Positions 39,760 to 48,405 of a stretch of DNA of 64,000 nt are shown here, in pieces. The position numbers and the translations under genes were made by a program. The stretch comes from Massilia sp. PDC64. Lineage in GTDB: Bacteria > Pseudomonadota > Gammaproteobacteria > Burkholderiales > Burkholderiaceae_D. Positions within the stretch are counted from its first letter, which is position 1; each line of letters begins with the position of its first letter. The stretch lies in NCBI RefSeq assembly GCF_900101265.1, contig NZ_FMZS01000011.1, positions 62,001 through 126,000 on the forward strand, given 5' to 3'. Below the pieces are notes generated by a model. It had not been told where the DNA came from, made no database searches, and saw nothing but the letters and a program-made list of their open reading frames with translations.

Positions 39760-40115
39760 GACTTGGCCTCCTTTGCTTTCGGCATGACGCCATTATTGAT
39801 CAACGCGTCCATCAAACCCGCGCTTTCCGGCCACGCACTGCGTTCCTTCATGAAATTCGCTTTTGCCTTTTCCTTATCGCCCGCCTGCAGGTACAGCGTG
39901 CCCAGGTCCGCATACAGTCCAGGCGGCACTTTTTGCTTGCCTTGTTCGAGCTTCTGGATATGCAGCTCCAGCTTGTGCATGTTGTCGACGACGGTCGTCG
40001 GATCCTTGTACGAGTTGTACAGGACGGCATCGTATCCGCCCCATTCGTACATGTTTTTGTTGGTGGCGCAGCCGCTCAGCAGCACGGCGCACAATGCCGC
40101 ATAAAAAAGTCGCAT
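39756..40115 (-). CDS. DUF4810 lipoprotein
   Basis: Encodes 119 residues. Lipobox LSGC follows MRLFYAALCAV. The mature part begins with the DUF4810 hallmark YEWGGYDAVLYNSYKDP and continues as two helix pairs resembling a tetratricopeptide unit (YADLGTLYLQAGDKEKAKANFMKERSAWPES). It is overlapped by the DUF799 gene and lies eight bases after the small lipoprotein gene. The family is nearly always encoded beside DUF799 and CsgG-like genes, suggesting one complex. Confidence 0.9.
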   Translation of the reverse strand: MRLFYAALCAVLLSGCATNKNMYEWGGYDAVLYNSYKDPTTVVDNMHKLELHIQKLEQGKQKVPPGLYADLGTLYLQAGDKEKAKANFMKERSAWPESAGLMDALINNGVMPKAKEAKS

Positions 40116-40123
40116 GACCGGTC

Positions 40124-40459
40124 CTAGTTGATGTTAAAGGGGCGCATTACGCCGTCGCCGAGATATGCCTGTTCGAGCAACAGCACGGAATCGCCGGACA
40201 GGACCTTGACCACGTGGGTGCCCGGCAGTACGCGCAGGCTCGCTTGTCCGTCCAGGAAGTCCTGGACCCTGCCCATGTCGAGTTCGTCAACGAGGACGCG
40301 CGCGCCGGCGACACGTTGCACATCGCCGCTCACGCGGAACGTAATTTGGGGCCGCTGATCGACGACGGATTGTTTTTCGGTCGGCATCTGCACACAACCC
40401 GACGCTGCGACCGCACACGCTGCCGCAAGGACCAATGTCTGAATATTCGGGAATTTCAC
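40124..40459 (-). CDS. Small lipoprotein in the CsgG-like operon
   Basis: Encodes 111 residues. A signal peptide with lipobox ASGC (residues about 19-22) is followed by a small beta-rich domain: ITFRVSGDVQRVAGARVLVDELDMGRV and LRVLPGTHVVKVLSGDSVLLLEQAYLGDG. This looks like a PEGA-type or carboxypeptidase-regulatory-like sandwich. It overlaps the CsgG-like gene by four bases. I do not recognise the family; it may be an additional subunit of the lipoprotein complex. Confidence 0.8.
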   Translation of the reverse strand: MKFPNIQTLVLAAACAVAASGCVQMPTEKQSVVDQRPQITFRVSGDVQRVAGARVLVDELDMGRVQDFLDGQASLRVLPGTHVVKVLSGDSVLLLEQAYLGDGVMRPFNIN

Positions 40460-41445
40460 ATCGCCTCCTTTTCGCGGACGGTCAACTGGTCAATCTTCAA
40501 TCCCTGCAAGGATCCGCTGATGACGCTCGTCGCAGCCCCTTCGCTCATTTCGGTATCGCCGAATAGCGCATCGACACGGATTTGCGCCACTTCCTTACCA
40601 GGCAACGTAATTTCAAAACCGGTCTGCGGAGACTTGATTTTTTCCCCGAGCGTCTGGACCGAGAACACCATGCCGGGCTTCAAACCCTGCGATTTTCCGC
40701 CCGAAATGTAGTAACGGCCATTGTCGGCACCGATGATCGACGTCTGCCACGGGCGGCGGCTGAATTCCACGCTCAGGCGGTTGACGACTTCCGAAATTGC
40801 CTGACGAATCGAAGAATCGTTCAGGGTGCTGTCATAGCCTGCCTGCGAGCCGAAACCGAACGTGGATGCTGTCTGGGTCGACGATTCACCGGCACCGGAA
40901 GCCGCGAACAGACTTTGTCCCGTGACGACGTCAACCACACGTACGTCGATTTTGGCGAACGCGACCTGCTTCTTGCTGGCGGAAACGAAGCCGGTTTCGC
41001 CGACAGTCTTGCGTCCGAATTCAGTCAGCGAACCCATGAGAAGAGCATCGACCCCCACCAGATTCTGCTTCGTGCCAGTGAGTTTGCTCTCGTCCTGCAG
41101 TTTGGAGAGATCGGTGCGTTCGAGCACGATGTAGGCACCAGATTCGGTCAGCGCCTTGCTCAGCATATCGGCGATCTGCTTGCCGACTGGGTCGCCGGCA
41201 CTGTCGCGCAATAACGATTTCCCGTAGCTGGTTTCGTTTGAAACTCGTCCCAGCGCAATCTTGCGCTTCAAGGTCGGCTTCGCAATAGCGGCCCGAGCCA
41301 TATCCTTTTGCATCTGCTTTTGTACCTCTGCAGATTGCGGAGCATCTTTCACGACCATCGGTGGCGACTGCGTTGCACATCCAGACAGCAGCCCGACTGA
41401 AATCGCCGTCGTCAACGCCAGCGTCGAACGCTTCATTGATCCCAT
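40456..41445 (-). CDS. CsgG/HfaB-family outer-membrane lipoprotein
   Basis: Encodes 329 residues. The ATG at 41445 has AGAGGA six bases upstream, and the open frame beyond it is spurious. The signal MGSMKRSTLALTTAISVGLLSGCATQ has lipobox LSGC. The CsgG core shows RKIALGRVSNETSYG, DMLSKALTESGAYIVLERTDLSKL and AFAKIDVRVVDVVTGQSLFAASGAG. CsgG forms a nonameric outer-membrane pore for curli; other members anchor polymers. No curli subunits are present. It heads the operon CsgG-like, small lipoprotein, DUF4810, DUF799. Confidence 0.9.
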   Translation of the reverse strand: MGSMKRSTLALTTAISVGLLSGCATQSPPMVVKDAPQSAEVQKQMQKDMARAAIAKPTLKRKIALGRVSNETSYGKSLLRDSAGDPVGKQIADMLSKALTESGAYIVLERTDLSKLQDESKLTGTKQNLVGVDALLMGSLTEFGRKTVGETGFVSASKKQVAFAKIDVRVVDVVTGQSLFAASGAGESSTQTASTFGFGSQAGYDSTLNDSSIRQAISEVVNRLSVEFSRRPWQTSIIGADNGRYYISGGKSQGLKPGMVFSVQTLGEKIKSPQTGFEITLPGKEVAQIRVDALFGDTEMSEGAATSVISGSLQGLKIDQLTVREKEAM

Positions 41446-41669
41446 AGTTTTTCCTCTTATTGCCCTATTTAAAATAGATATTCTTTTTCTCAACAATATG
41501 TCGAGCAGGCAAGACTGTATATGAGTTGCAGAGGACAAAACTATTCAATTATCACTGTTGCAATTTTACTGCGCCAGTTTGACAATTTTATAAATACGTG
41601 ATTTTGTAGAGTGATAGGAGAACCGCTTGAGGAGCGCGGCGTCATTTGAGGCCGCGCAAAGTATGGGTT
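41446..41669. promoter_or_regulatory. AT-rich upstream region of the CsgG-like operon
   Basis: About 220 bases, much richer in A/T than the rest of the window, with several TATAAA/TAAAAT-like hexamers on the minus strand but no single convincing -35/-10 pair. A hairpin GCGCGGC-N10-GCCGCGC (41634-41657) follows the stop side of the thioesterase gene. No coding frame is supported. Confidence 0.4.
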
Positions 41670-42089
41670 TCACCCAGCTGGTAGCAGCTCCCGCACGCGC
41701 GCCGGCAACGGCACCGACTTCTCGGCCGCGAAATCGATCCACACGACCTTGCCGCCGCCCTCCGCGGCCACGACGTCCGCATTGCCGTGCTCGTCGACCA
41801 TGCGGATTTCGTGCGTGACCTCGAAGCTGGAACGGCCCGCCGGACCCGCGAAGGTGCGGATCTCGATCTCGCCCGGATACTTCAGCTGCCTGATGAAACT
41901 GCAGTACGCCGTGACGATCACGGGGCCTTCGCCCTGGATGTCGAGGTCGCCCGCCGCCTGTTCGAGGAAGGCGATGCGCCCGCTCTCCATATACCGGAAA
42001 TACACCGTGTTGTTCACGTGGCCGAATGCATCCATGTCGCCCCAGCGGATGGCCTGGCGCATGGTGTGGACCTGTTTCTTGTCGCTCAT
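41670..42089 (-). CDS. Acyl-CoA thioesterase of the 4HBT/YbgC-FadM type
   Basis: Encodes 139 residues with the hot-dog fold signature RWGDMDAFGHVNNTVYFRYMESGR, whose Asp is the catalytic residue of 4-hydroxybenzoyl-CoA thioesterase relatives. The start MSDKKQVHT at 42089 is chosen by homology; the frame extends upstream as a shadow of the hydrolase gene. It is the third gene of the operon SDR, alpha/beta hydrolase, thioesterase, which may handle an acyl-CoA or ester intermediate. Confidence 0.9.
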   Translation of the reverse strand: MSDKKQVHTMRQAIRWGDMDAFGHVNNTVYFRYMESGRIAFLEQAAGDLDIQGEGPVIVTAYCSFIRQLKYPGEIEIRTFAGPAGRSSFEVTHEIRMVDEHGNADVVAAEGGGKVVWIDFAAEKSVPLPARVRELLPAG

Positions 42090-42130
42090 CGTTGCTCTAC
42101 GTCGTTGCCAAAAGCCGGCATGATACGGCT

Positions 42131-42898
42131 TCAGGTGCCGGAACGGCAGTTCTCTTCGTAGAGGATGGACTCCACGATCCGGCAAAAATTCCCCGGATCT
42201 TCCAGCATCATCATATGCCCAGTCTTCGGTTGCACGCGCACGCGGCGTGCCTGCGACAGCACCCAGTCGGGCACGTCCCACCCGGCGCTGGACTGTTCGC
42301 CACCGACCAGGTACAGGGGCGTCGCGCGCGCCAGCACGCGGCCCACGCAGCCCAGGTAGTCGGGGTCGCCGGTCGTGTCGAGCACGGATTGCGCCATCGT
42401 TTGCACCGTCGTGTACGGCTGATGCGCGAGGATCTCGCGCGCCCATATGATGCGCTCGTCGCTCGCTTCGATGCCGCTGCGTTCCAGCCACGCGGCCGGG
42501 TTGGCTTCCATCGCGCCGTATTCCGCGGCCCACTCCGCCTCGGGCAAGGCGGCGATGCGCCCCGTCCAGAACGCGTCCTTCAACGTGAAGTTGCCCTCGA
42601 CATTGATGACGCCGCGCACGAGGTCCGGCACGAGGTCCGCCAGCAGCATCGCGACGATGCCGCCCACGCTGTGGCCCAGCACCCACGTGGGGCTGCCGAT
42701 CTCGTCGTGCAGGCAGTGGGCGAGCATCGCGGCCTGGTCGTGCAGGGTGATGTGGGTGTCTTCGCCGCGGCGCTGGCCGTAGCCGATAAGGTCGGGCGCG
42801 ACGAGGTCGACGCCGGGCAGGTAGCGCTGGGGCTCGAAATACGTCAACGAGCCCAGCAGGCCGTGGACCAGAAGCAGCCGCGGCCGGGACTCTTTCAT
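42131..42898 (-). CDS. Alpha/beta-fold hydrolase
   Basis: Encodes 255 residues; the ATG overlaps the SDR stop as ATGA. The oxyanion motif VHGLLGS, nucleophile Ser in LGHSVGGIVA near 95, and His in KTGHMMMLEDP near 231 are visible. The acid residue is probably the Glu/Asp in VGGEQSSAGWD. The protein resembles small esterases and lactonases. Translational coupling on one side and 41 bases to the thioesterase gene on the other define a three-gene operon. Confidence 0.85.
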   Translation of the reverse strand: MKESRPRLLLVHGLLGSLTYFEPQRYLPGVDLVAPDLIGYGQRRGEDTHITLHDQAAMLAHCLHDEIGSPTWVLGHSVGGIVAMLLADLVPDLVRGVINVEGNFTLKDAFWTGRIAALPEAEWAAEYGAMEANPAAWLERSGIEASDERIIWAREILAHQPYTTVQTMAQSVLDTTGDPDYLGCVGRVLARATPLYLVGGEQSSAGWDVPDWVLSQARRVRVQPKTGHMMMLEDPGNFCRIVESILYEENCRSGT

Positions 42899-43671
42899 TG
42901 CGCCGTCATGCCGTCGTCGGCCGTGATGATGGCGCCGTTGATGAAATGGGCTTCCTCGGCCGCGAGCAGCAGCAACAGGCCGTCGAGGTCTTCCGGCTTG
43001 CCCGTGCGGCGGCGCGGCAGCATCTCGATCAGTTTTTTGCCCTGCTCCGTGTCGAAATAATCCTCGTTCATCTCGGTGGCGATATAACCCGGGCAGATGG
43101 CGTTCACGTTGATGCCGTAGCGGCCCCATTCGACGGCCATCGCCTTCGTCATCTGCACGACGCCGGCCTTGCTCATGCAGTACACGCCGATCTGCGGCAG
43201 CACGCGCAGGCCCGCGACGGACGCGATGTTGACGATGCGGTGCTGCTTCTTCGGGTCGCCCTTGGCGCGCTGGATCATCCGCTTCGCCGTCTGCTGGGCC
43301 ATGAAGAAGGCGCCGCGCAGGTTCGTGTCCATCACGTAGCCGTAGTCTTCCTCGCTGACGTCGAGCAGGCGCTGCGTCGTCGAGACGCCGGAGTTGTTGA
43401 CGAGGATGTCGATCGGCCCCGCTTCCGTCTCGGCGTGGGCGATCGCGGCCTTGATGCTGGCCAGGTCCGTCACGTCCAGCGCCACGACGTGGGCCGCGCC
43501 GCCGTCCGCCTCGATCTCGGCGCGCAATTCCTTCAGGCGCTCGATGCGGCGCGATGCGAGTACGACCTGGGCCCCGGCACCGGCCAGCGCCTTGGCGAAC
43601 CGCGCACCCAACCCGCTGGATGCGCCCGTGACCATCGCGATCTTTCCTTCGAAATTGACTTCAATCCCCAC
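42895..43671 (-). CDS. Short-chain dehydrogenase/reductase
   Basis: Encodes 258 residues with the NAD(P) motif TGASSGLGARFA, Arg in SRRIERL (suggesting NADP preference), NNSG, the catalytic Ser in NIASVAG, and the catalytic Tyr and Lys in VYCMSKAG. C-terminal PGYIATEMNEDYF is typical of 3-oxoacyl-ACP reductase-like SDRs. It is the first gene of the SDR-hydrolase-thioesterase operon and divergent from ETF-QO. The pairing with a thioesterase suggests fatty-acyl or hydroxyacyl substrates. Confidence 0.9.
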   Translation of the reverse strand: MGIEVNFEGKIAMVTGASSGLGARFAKALAGAGAQVVLASRRIERLKELRAEIEADGGAAHVVALDVTDLASIKAAIAHAETEAGPIDILVNNSGVSTTQRLLDVSEEDYGYVMDTNLRGAFFMAQQTAKRMIQRAKGDPKKQHRIVNIASVAGLRVLPQIGVYCMSKAGVVQMTKAMAVEWGRYGINVNAICPGYIATEMNEDYFDTEQGKKLIEMLPRRRTGKPEDLDGLLLLLAAEEAHFINGAIITADDGMTAQ

Positions 43672-43746
43672 GTTACGCCCCCTATCCCCGAACGAAATTC
43701 TGTTGCGAAGTCATAATGATTACACACTTCACCTATTTCACACCGA

Positions 43747-43779
43747 TTAGATTGCCGCGTCTAATAGTTGCCCTACAAT
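43747..43779 (+). promoter_or_regulatory. Promoter and overlapping palindrome of ETF-QO
   Basis: TTGCCG (43752-43757) and TACAAT (43774-43779) are 16 bases apart. A palindrome TTAGA-N8-TCTAA (43747-43764) covers the -35 box, suggesting a repressor site. The leader after the start point holds a hairpin GCGCTCG-N10-CGAGCGC (43781-43804) and ends at the ATG at 43851. Confidence 0.5.
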
Positions 43780-43850
43780 GGCGCTCGGCGTTGCCAACGA
43801 GCGCAAAAAAGTGCACACTCGTGCTTAAATTTTTATAACTCCCATAAGAC

Positions 43851-45527
43851 ATGACTCAGACCAACTCCCTCCTCGAAGAATACGGCCCCCGCGAAGCAAT
43901 GGAATACGACGTTGTCATCGTCGGTGGCGGTCCCGCCGGCCTGTCGGCCGCGATCCGCCTGAAGCAACTGGCGGCCGAAAAGGGCCAGGACGTGTCGGTC
44001 TGCGTGCTGGAAAAAGGCGGCGAGCTGGGCGCGCACATCCTGTCGGGCGCCGTGATGGACCCGCGCGCGCTGAACGAGCTGTTCCCGAACTGGAAGGAAC
44101 TGGGCGCGCCGCTGAACACGCCCGTGACGGAAGACCGCATGCTGTTCCTCAGCGAGACGAAGGCTTACCAGACGCCGTCGTTCATGATGCCGAAGATGCT
44201 GACCAACCACGGCAACTACGTGATCTCGCTGGCGAACGTCGTGCGCTGGCTGGGCCAGCAGGCGGAAGCGCTCGGTGTCGAGATCTTCCCGGGCTTCCCG
44301 GCCGCCGAAATCCTGTACAACGACGACGGCTCGGTGAAGGGCGTCGCGACGGGCAACATGGGCGTCAACCGCCACGGCCAGCCTACGGACGCGTTCCAGT
44401 TGGGGATGGAACTGCACGCGAAATACACGCTGTTCGCGGAAGGCTCGCGCGGCCACCTCGGCAAGCAGCTGATGGCGAAGTACGACCTGAACAAGGGCAA
44501 GGATCCGCAGACGTACGGCATCGGCATCAAGGAACTGTGGGAAATCGATCCGGCCAAGCACCAGCCGGGCCTCGTGATCCACACGGCCGGCTGGCCGCTG
44601 GACAACGACACCTACGGCGGTTCGTTCCTGTACCACCTGGAAAACAACCAGGTCGCCGTCGGCTTCATCGTCGGCCTGTCGTACCAGAACCCGTATCTGT
44701 CGCCGTACGAGGAATTCCAGCGTTATAAAACGCACCCGGCCATCCGCCACTTCTTCGAAGGCGGCAAGCGCATCTCGTACGGTGCGCGCGCGATCACGGC
44801 GGGCGGCCTGCAATCGCTGCCGAAGACCGTGTTCCCGGGCGGCGCGCTGATCGGCTGCGACGCGGGCTTCCTCAACACGAGCCGTATCAAGGGCAGCCAC
44901 GCCGCCATCAAGACGGGCATGCTCGCGGCCGACGCCGCCTACGCCGCACTGGGCGCGGGCCGCCAGCACGACGAGCTGCTGAGCTATCCGGTCGCGTTCG
45001 AACAATCGTGGCTGCACGAGGAACTGCACGTCGCGCGCAATTTCAAACCGTGGATGAGCAAGGGCCTCGTCGTCGGCACGATCATGACCGGCATCGACCA
45101 GATCCTGTTCAAGGGCAAGGCCCCGTGGACCCTGCACCACAACCACGCGGACCACGAATGCCTGCGCCCGGCGTCCGACTTCAAGCCCATCGTCTATCCG
45201 AAGCCGGACGGCAAGCTGACGTTCGACCGCCTGTCGTCCGTATTTATCTCGAACACGAACCATGCGGAAGACCAGCCCGTGCACCTCACGCTGAAGAACC
45301 CGAACGTGCCGGTCGAGATCAACCTGGCCAAGTTCGCGGGTCCGGAACAGCGCTACTGCCCGGCCGGCGTGTACGAATTCGTGAAGACGGACGAAGGCAA
45401 GGATCGCCTGCAGATCAACGCGCAGAACTGCGTGCACTGCAAGACCTGCGACATCAAGGACCCGACGCAGAACATCGTGTGGGTCACGCCGGAAGGCGGC
45501 GGCGGGCCGAACTACCCGAACATGTAA
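43851..45527 (+). CDS. Electron transfer flavoprotein-ubiquinone oxidoreductase
   Basis: Passes electrons from reduced ETF, produced by acyl-CoA and some amino-acid dehydrogenases, to ubiquinone. The 558 residues fit the family. Seen are FAD motif IVGGGPAGLSAAIRLKQL, the ubiquinone/membrane region around GYGGSF-like LDNDTYGGSFLYH, DAGFLNTSRIKGSHAAIKTGM, and the C-terminal 4Fe-4S cluster with Cys in RYCPAG and in CVHCKTCDIKDPTQNI. It is monocistronic, followed by an intrinsic terminator shared with the convergent permease gene. Confidence 0.96.
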   Translation: MTQTNSLLEEYGPREAMEYDVVIVGGGPAGLSAAIRLKQLAAEKGQDVSVCVLEKGGELGAHILSGAVMDPRALNELFPNWKELGAPLNTPVTEDRMLFLSETKAYQTPSFMMPKMLTNHGNYVISLANVVRWLGQQAEALGVEIFPGFPAAEILYNDDGSVKGVATGNMGVNRHGQPTDAFQLGMELHAKYTLFAEGSRGHLGKQLMAKYDLNKGKDPQTYGIGIKELWEIDPAKHQPGLVIHTAGWPLDNDTYGGSFLYHLENNQVAVGFIVGLSYQNPYLSPYEEFQRYKTHPAIRHFFEGGKRISYGARAITAGGLQSLPKTVFPGGALIGCDAGFLNTSRIKGSHAAIKTGMLAADAAYAALGAGRQHDELLSYPVAFEQSWLHEELHVARNFKPWMSKGLVVGTIMTGIDQILFKGKAPWTLHHNHADHECLRPASDFKPIVYPKPDGKLTFDRLSSVFISNTNHAEDQPVHLTLKNPNVPVEINLAKFAGPEQRYCPAGVYEFVKTDEGKDRLQINAQNCVHCKTCDIKDPTQNIVWVTPEGGGGPNYPNM

Positions 45528-45533
45528 GATCCG

Positions 45534-45556
45534 AACGGCGCTGCGGCGCCGTTTTT
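45534..45556 (+). terminator. Intrinsic terminator of ETF-QO
   Basis: AACGGCGC and GCGCCGTT form an eight-base stem around TGCG, followed by a five-T run. It lies directly before the convergent permease stop. Confidence 0.85.
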
Positions 45557-46224
45557 CATTTGTGGGCGCGGTTGAAATGCCGCTCCGCGCGGCGCTGCAC
45601 GGCTTCGAAGAACAGGCTCAGCAGCCAATACACGACGGCCGCCGTCACGTACAGCGGCAACGGCCGGAACGTGACGGAGATCAATTCCTTCGTCACGAGC
45701 ATCAGCTCCGTCACGGTGATGACGGAGACGAGGGCCGTGTCCTTGATCAGGCTGATCAACGTATTGCTCATCGCGGGCACGGCCGTGCGCAGCGCCTGCG
45801 GCAGGATCACGAGGCCCAGCGTCTGCGGATACGTGAGGCCGAGGCTGAAGCCCGCGTTCCACTGCCCCTTGCCGATGCCGAGGATGGCCCCGCGCAGGCT
45901 CTCGGACAGGTAGGCGCCCGCGTTCAGCGACAGCGCGAGGATGCCCGCCGTGACAGGTGTGAATTCGATGCCGATGCCGGGCAAGCCGTAATAGATGACG
46001 AACAATTGCACGAGCAGCGGGGTGCCCCGAAACACGCTCACATACAGCGCGGCCGGCCAGCGCAGCGGCGCCCATCGCGCCAGGCGGAGTATTGCGGTGG
46101 GAAAGCCGAGCACGAGCCCGCCGACCATCGCCGCCACCGCGAACGCGAGCGTGTAACCTGCCCCTTTCGCCATCACGGGCGCGGCTTCGCGCAGCAGGTC
46201 GAAGAGTTCGGTCAGTGCGGTCAC
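45556..46224 (-). CDS. Polar amino acid ABC transporter permease
   Basis: Encodes 222 residues from GTG at 46224, which overlaps the stop of the binding-protein gene as GTGA. Five membrane helices and the family signature FRGTPLLVQLFVIYYGLP, plus the cytoplasmic loop YPQTLGLVILPQALRTAVPAMSN that docks the ATPase, identify the HisM/GlnP class. An ATPase gene is not adjacent and must be supplied from elsewhere. Confidence 0.92.
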   Translation of the reverse strand: MTALTELFDLLREAAPVMAKGAGYTLAFAVAAMVGGLVLGFPTAILRLARWAPLRWPAALYVSVFRGTPLLVQLFVIYYGLPGIGIEFTPVTAGILALSLNAGAYLSESLRGAILGIGKGQWNAGFSLGLTYPQTLGLVILPQALRTAVPAMSNTLISLIKDTALVSVITVTELMLVTKELISVTFRPLPLYVTAAVVYWLLSLFFEAVQRRAERHFNRAHK

Positions 46225-47021
46225 GGCGCCCGCGTCGCGTCGACGCCGAACCACTTGATCGATACCTGCTTCAGGCTGCCATTGGCACGCACGTCATCGA
46301 GGGCCTTATCGACGGCCGCATGGAATTTCGGATTGCCCTTGCGGAAGGCAACGCCCATGCGCTCGACGTCGCCCACGCGCGCGCCGGCGCGGATGGGCAA
46401 TTGCGAATTCTTGAGGAGATAGGCCACCATCAGGCTGTCGTTGAGGGCGGCGTCGATGCGGCCGAACGCGAGGTCCTGCAGGTTTTCCGGCGCCGCCGGG
46501 TAGCTCTTGACTTCGATGCCGGGCACGGCGCGCACCTGCTGCTCGAACACGCTGCCCTGCCCCACGCCGACCGTGCGACCCTTGAGGTCGGCGAGACTCT
46601 TGTAGGCGGCAGTCTCGTTGCGGCGCACGATCAGTTGCGGCGCCGAATACGTGTAGGGCTGGGAAAAATCGAACGCCTGCTGGCGCCGCGGCGTGATGCC
46701 GACCTGGCTGACGATGACGTCGTACTTGCCCGCCCCCAGGCCGGCGAGGATCGCGGACCATTCCGTCGTCACGAATTCCGGTGTCACGCCGAGCTTCGCG
46801 CAGACGAGTTTCGCGACGTCGACGTCGTACCCGGCCAGCTGCCCCGTCTTCGCGTCCTTGAAATTGAATGGAGGATAGGTGCCTTCCAGCGCGATGCGCA
46901 AGGTGCCGCGCGTCCTGACCGTGTCGAGCAGGTCGGCCGCGCGGGCCGGCAGCGCGGCGGCAGCGAGAACCAGGGACAACAACAGTGCACGCCGCGTGGC
47001 GGTCGGGAATCGTGTAGGCAT
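46221..47021 (-). CDS. Polar amino acid ABC transporter substrate-binding protein
   Basis: Encodes 266 residues. The signal peptide MPTRFPTATRRALLLSLVLAAAALPARA ends with an AxA site. The family 3 binding-protein fold shows GTLRIALEGTYPPFNFKD, GYDVDVAKLVCAKLG, YDVIVSQVGITPRRQQAFDFSQPY and GRIDAALNDSLM. The ligand Arg/Asp pattern fits cystine or another polar amino acid, but I cannot decide. It is the first gene of the two-gene transporter unit. Confidence 0.92.
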   Translation of the reverse strand: MPTRFPTATRRALLLSLVLAAAALPARAADLLDTVRTRGTLRIALEGTYPPFNFKDAKTGQLAGYDVDVAKLVCAKLGVTPEFVTTEWSAILAGLGAGKYDVIVSQVGITPRRQQAFDFSQPYTYSAPQLIVRRNETAAYKSLADLKGRTVGVGQGSVFEQQVRAVPGIEVKSYPAAPENLQDLAFGRIDAALNDSLMVAYLLKNSQLPIRAGARVGDVERMGVAFRKGNPKFHAAVDKALDDVRANGSLKQVSIKWFGVDATRAP

Positions 47022-47104
47022 CGGCTCAGCTCATCGTACGAGACAGAGCTGATTTAACACCGAATCCTGACTATGCGCAAAGGAAATATTGTCGTAAATA
47101 TATG

Positions 47105-47524
47105 CTAAAACTGTCGCCGGCCGTGCTTGCCGAAGTTGTGGCCCGTGACGATCAGCGAACTCTCCACCAGCGTCGACAGCCCCAGCAGCAACTGCACCAG
47201 TTTGTCGTCCGGTAGAACCCAGATCGACCCGGCCGGCTGCTCGGCCCCCGTCGCAGCCATGATGAGGGGTGCGACCCAGCTGGCGTCCGGCTCGACGTCG
47301 AGGATGACGGCATCCGCCGCCGTTTGCATGTAGACGTCCCCGCCGGCCGCGAGGCGGAAGCGCACGCCGACGCCCGTCTCCTGCGGCTTGACGAGCTCCT
47401 GCATCGTGCGGTTGTGCTCCTCGATCCACAGTTCGACGTCCTGCGGGGTTTCCAGCGCGGTCCACGGGACGGGGCGGAAACGGGGACGTTCGGTGGCGTT
47501 ATTCTGGTTGGCGTCAGGCGTCAT
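47105..47524 (-). CDS. Conserved hypothetical protein
   Basis: Encodes 139 residues with no signal peptide, membrane helix or Cys. An N-terminal Asn/Arg-rich stretch is followed by a segment ETPQDVELWIEEHNRTMQ and an alpha/beta region ending in GHNFGKHGRRQF. It starts 36 bases after the metallophosphoesterase stop and may share its transcript. No family recognised. Confidence 0.6.
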   Translation of the reverse strand: MTPDANQNNATERPRFRPVPWTALETPQDVELWIEEHNRTMQELVKPQETGVGVRFRLAAGGDVYMQTAADAVILDVEPDASWVAPLIMAATGAEQPAGSIWVLPDDKLVQLLLGLSTLVESSLIVTGHNFGKHGRRQF

Positions 47525-47560
47525 GTTGATGATCGTTCAGGCTGGAGGACGGCGCGTATG

Positions 47561-48025
47561 CTACGGCATTTCGCGCAGCGTCACCAGCTTTACCGCGACG
47601 GCATCGCCATCGATGATCAGCTCGGCCGCCGCGATCGGCAGGCTGAACCGCCGCCGGCCGGCGCTGCCCGGGTTCACGTACAGCACGCCATCGCGCTCGC
47701 TGCACGCGGGCTTGTGCGAGTGGCCCGACACGACGACCCGGATGCCGGCCGCGCGCGGGTCGATGTCGAGCCGCTTCAGGTCGTGGATCGCGTACAGGGC
47801 CACCTGCCCGACGTCGACGCGGGCCGTTTCCGGAATCGCGCGCGCCCACGGCGCCGTGTCGTTGTTCCCGCGGACGACCGTGAGCGGGGCAATGGCCGCG
47901 AGGCGCTCGAGGATCTCCGGGCCGCCGATATCGCCGCCGTGGACGATGTGGTCGGACCCGGCGAGGAAATCGAGCGCCTCGGGCCGGAGCAGGCCGTGCG
48001 TGTCGGAAATCAGGCCGACCCGCAT
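47561..48025 (-). CDS. MJ0936/YfcE-type metallophosphoesterase
   Basis: Encodes 154 residues. The two-metal site is complete: SDTHG, HGGDIGG, RGNND, HDLKR and GHSHKP. The small calcineurin-like enzymes of this family hydrolyse phosphodiesters in vitro, with an unknown natural substrate. The gene lies four bases after the DUF378 gene, in the same direction. Confidence 0.92.
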   Translation of the reverse strand: MRVGLISDTHGLLRPEALDFLAGSDHIVHGGDIGGPEILERLAAIAPLTVVRGNNDTAPWARAIPETARVDVGQVALYAIHDLKRLDIDPRAAGIRVVVSGHSHKPACSERDGVLYVNPGSAGRRRFSLPIAAAELIIDGDAVAVKLVTLREMP

Positions 48026-48029
48026 TCGC

Positions 48030-48317
48030 TCAGTGAGGATGGTGGCGGCTCATCTTGATCGCCGTATAGATCGAGTACAGGGCCGCGAGGCCGACGACGA
48101 CATACACGACGCGGCTGGCCGGGCTGCCCGGACCGAACAGCGTGGCGACGACGTCGACGTCGAACAGGCCCACCATCGCCCAGTTCAGGCCGCCGATGAT
48201 CAGCAGGGCCATCGCGGCGTAGTCGATTCCGGACATCGCGGTCGTCCCTTCGCGCACGGAAGCGCGTCGTTCGGGCAGATGCCGGCGTTCCATCGTAGGT
48301 GCGTTCATGGTTGCCAT
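48030..48317 (-). CDS. DUF378 membrane protein
   Basis: Encodes 95 residues; of two adjacent ATG codons the second (48317) has the better spacing to AAGGAGG. After a charged N-terminus, two membrane helices carry the DUF378 pattern (AAMALLIIGGLNWAMVGLFDVDVVATLFG, RVVYVVVGLAALYSIYTA). The NW-x-VGLF motif is diagnostic. Function unknown. It heads a small operon with the phosphoesterase. Confidence 0.88.
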   Translation of the reverse strand: MATMNAPTMERRHLPERRASVREGTTAMSGIDYAAMALLIIGGLNWAMVGLFDVDVVATLFGPGSPASRVVYVVVGLAALYSIYTAIKMSRHHPH

Positions 48318-48405
48318 CATGTCCTCCTTTGCAAAGGTTGGTAGGATCAAGATAGCAAAAAAACCGCGAATGCGCGCCGCATGTCCGCGCGGGAATCCGG
48401 CCTGC

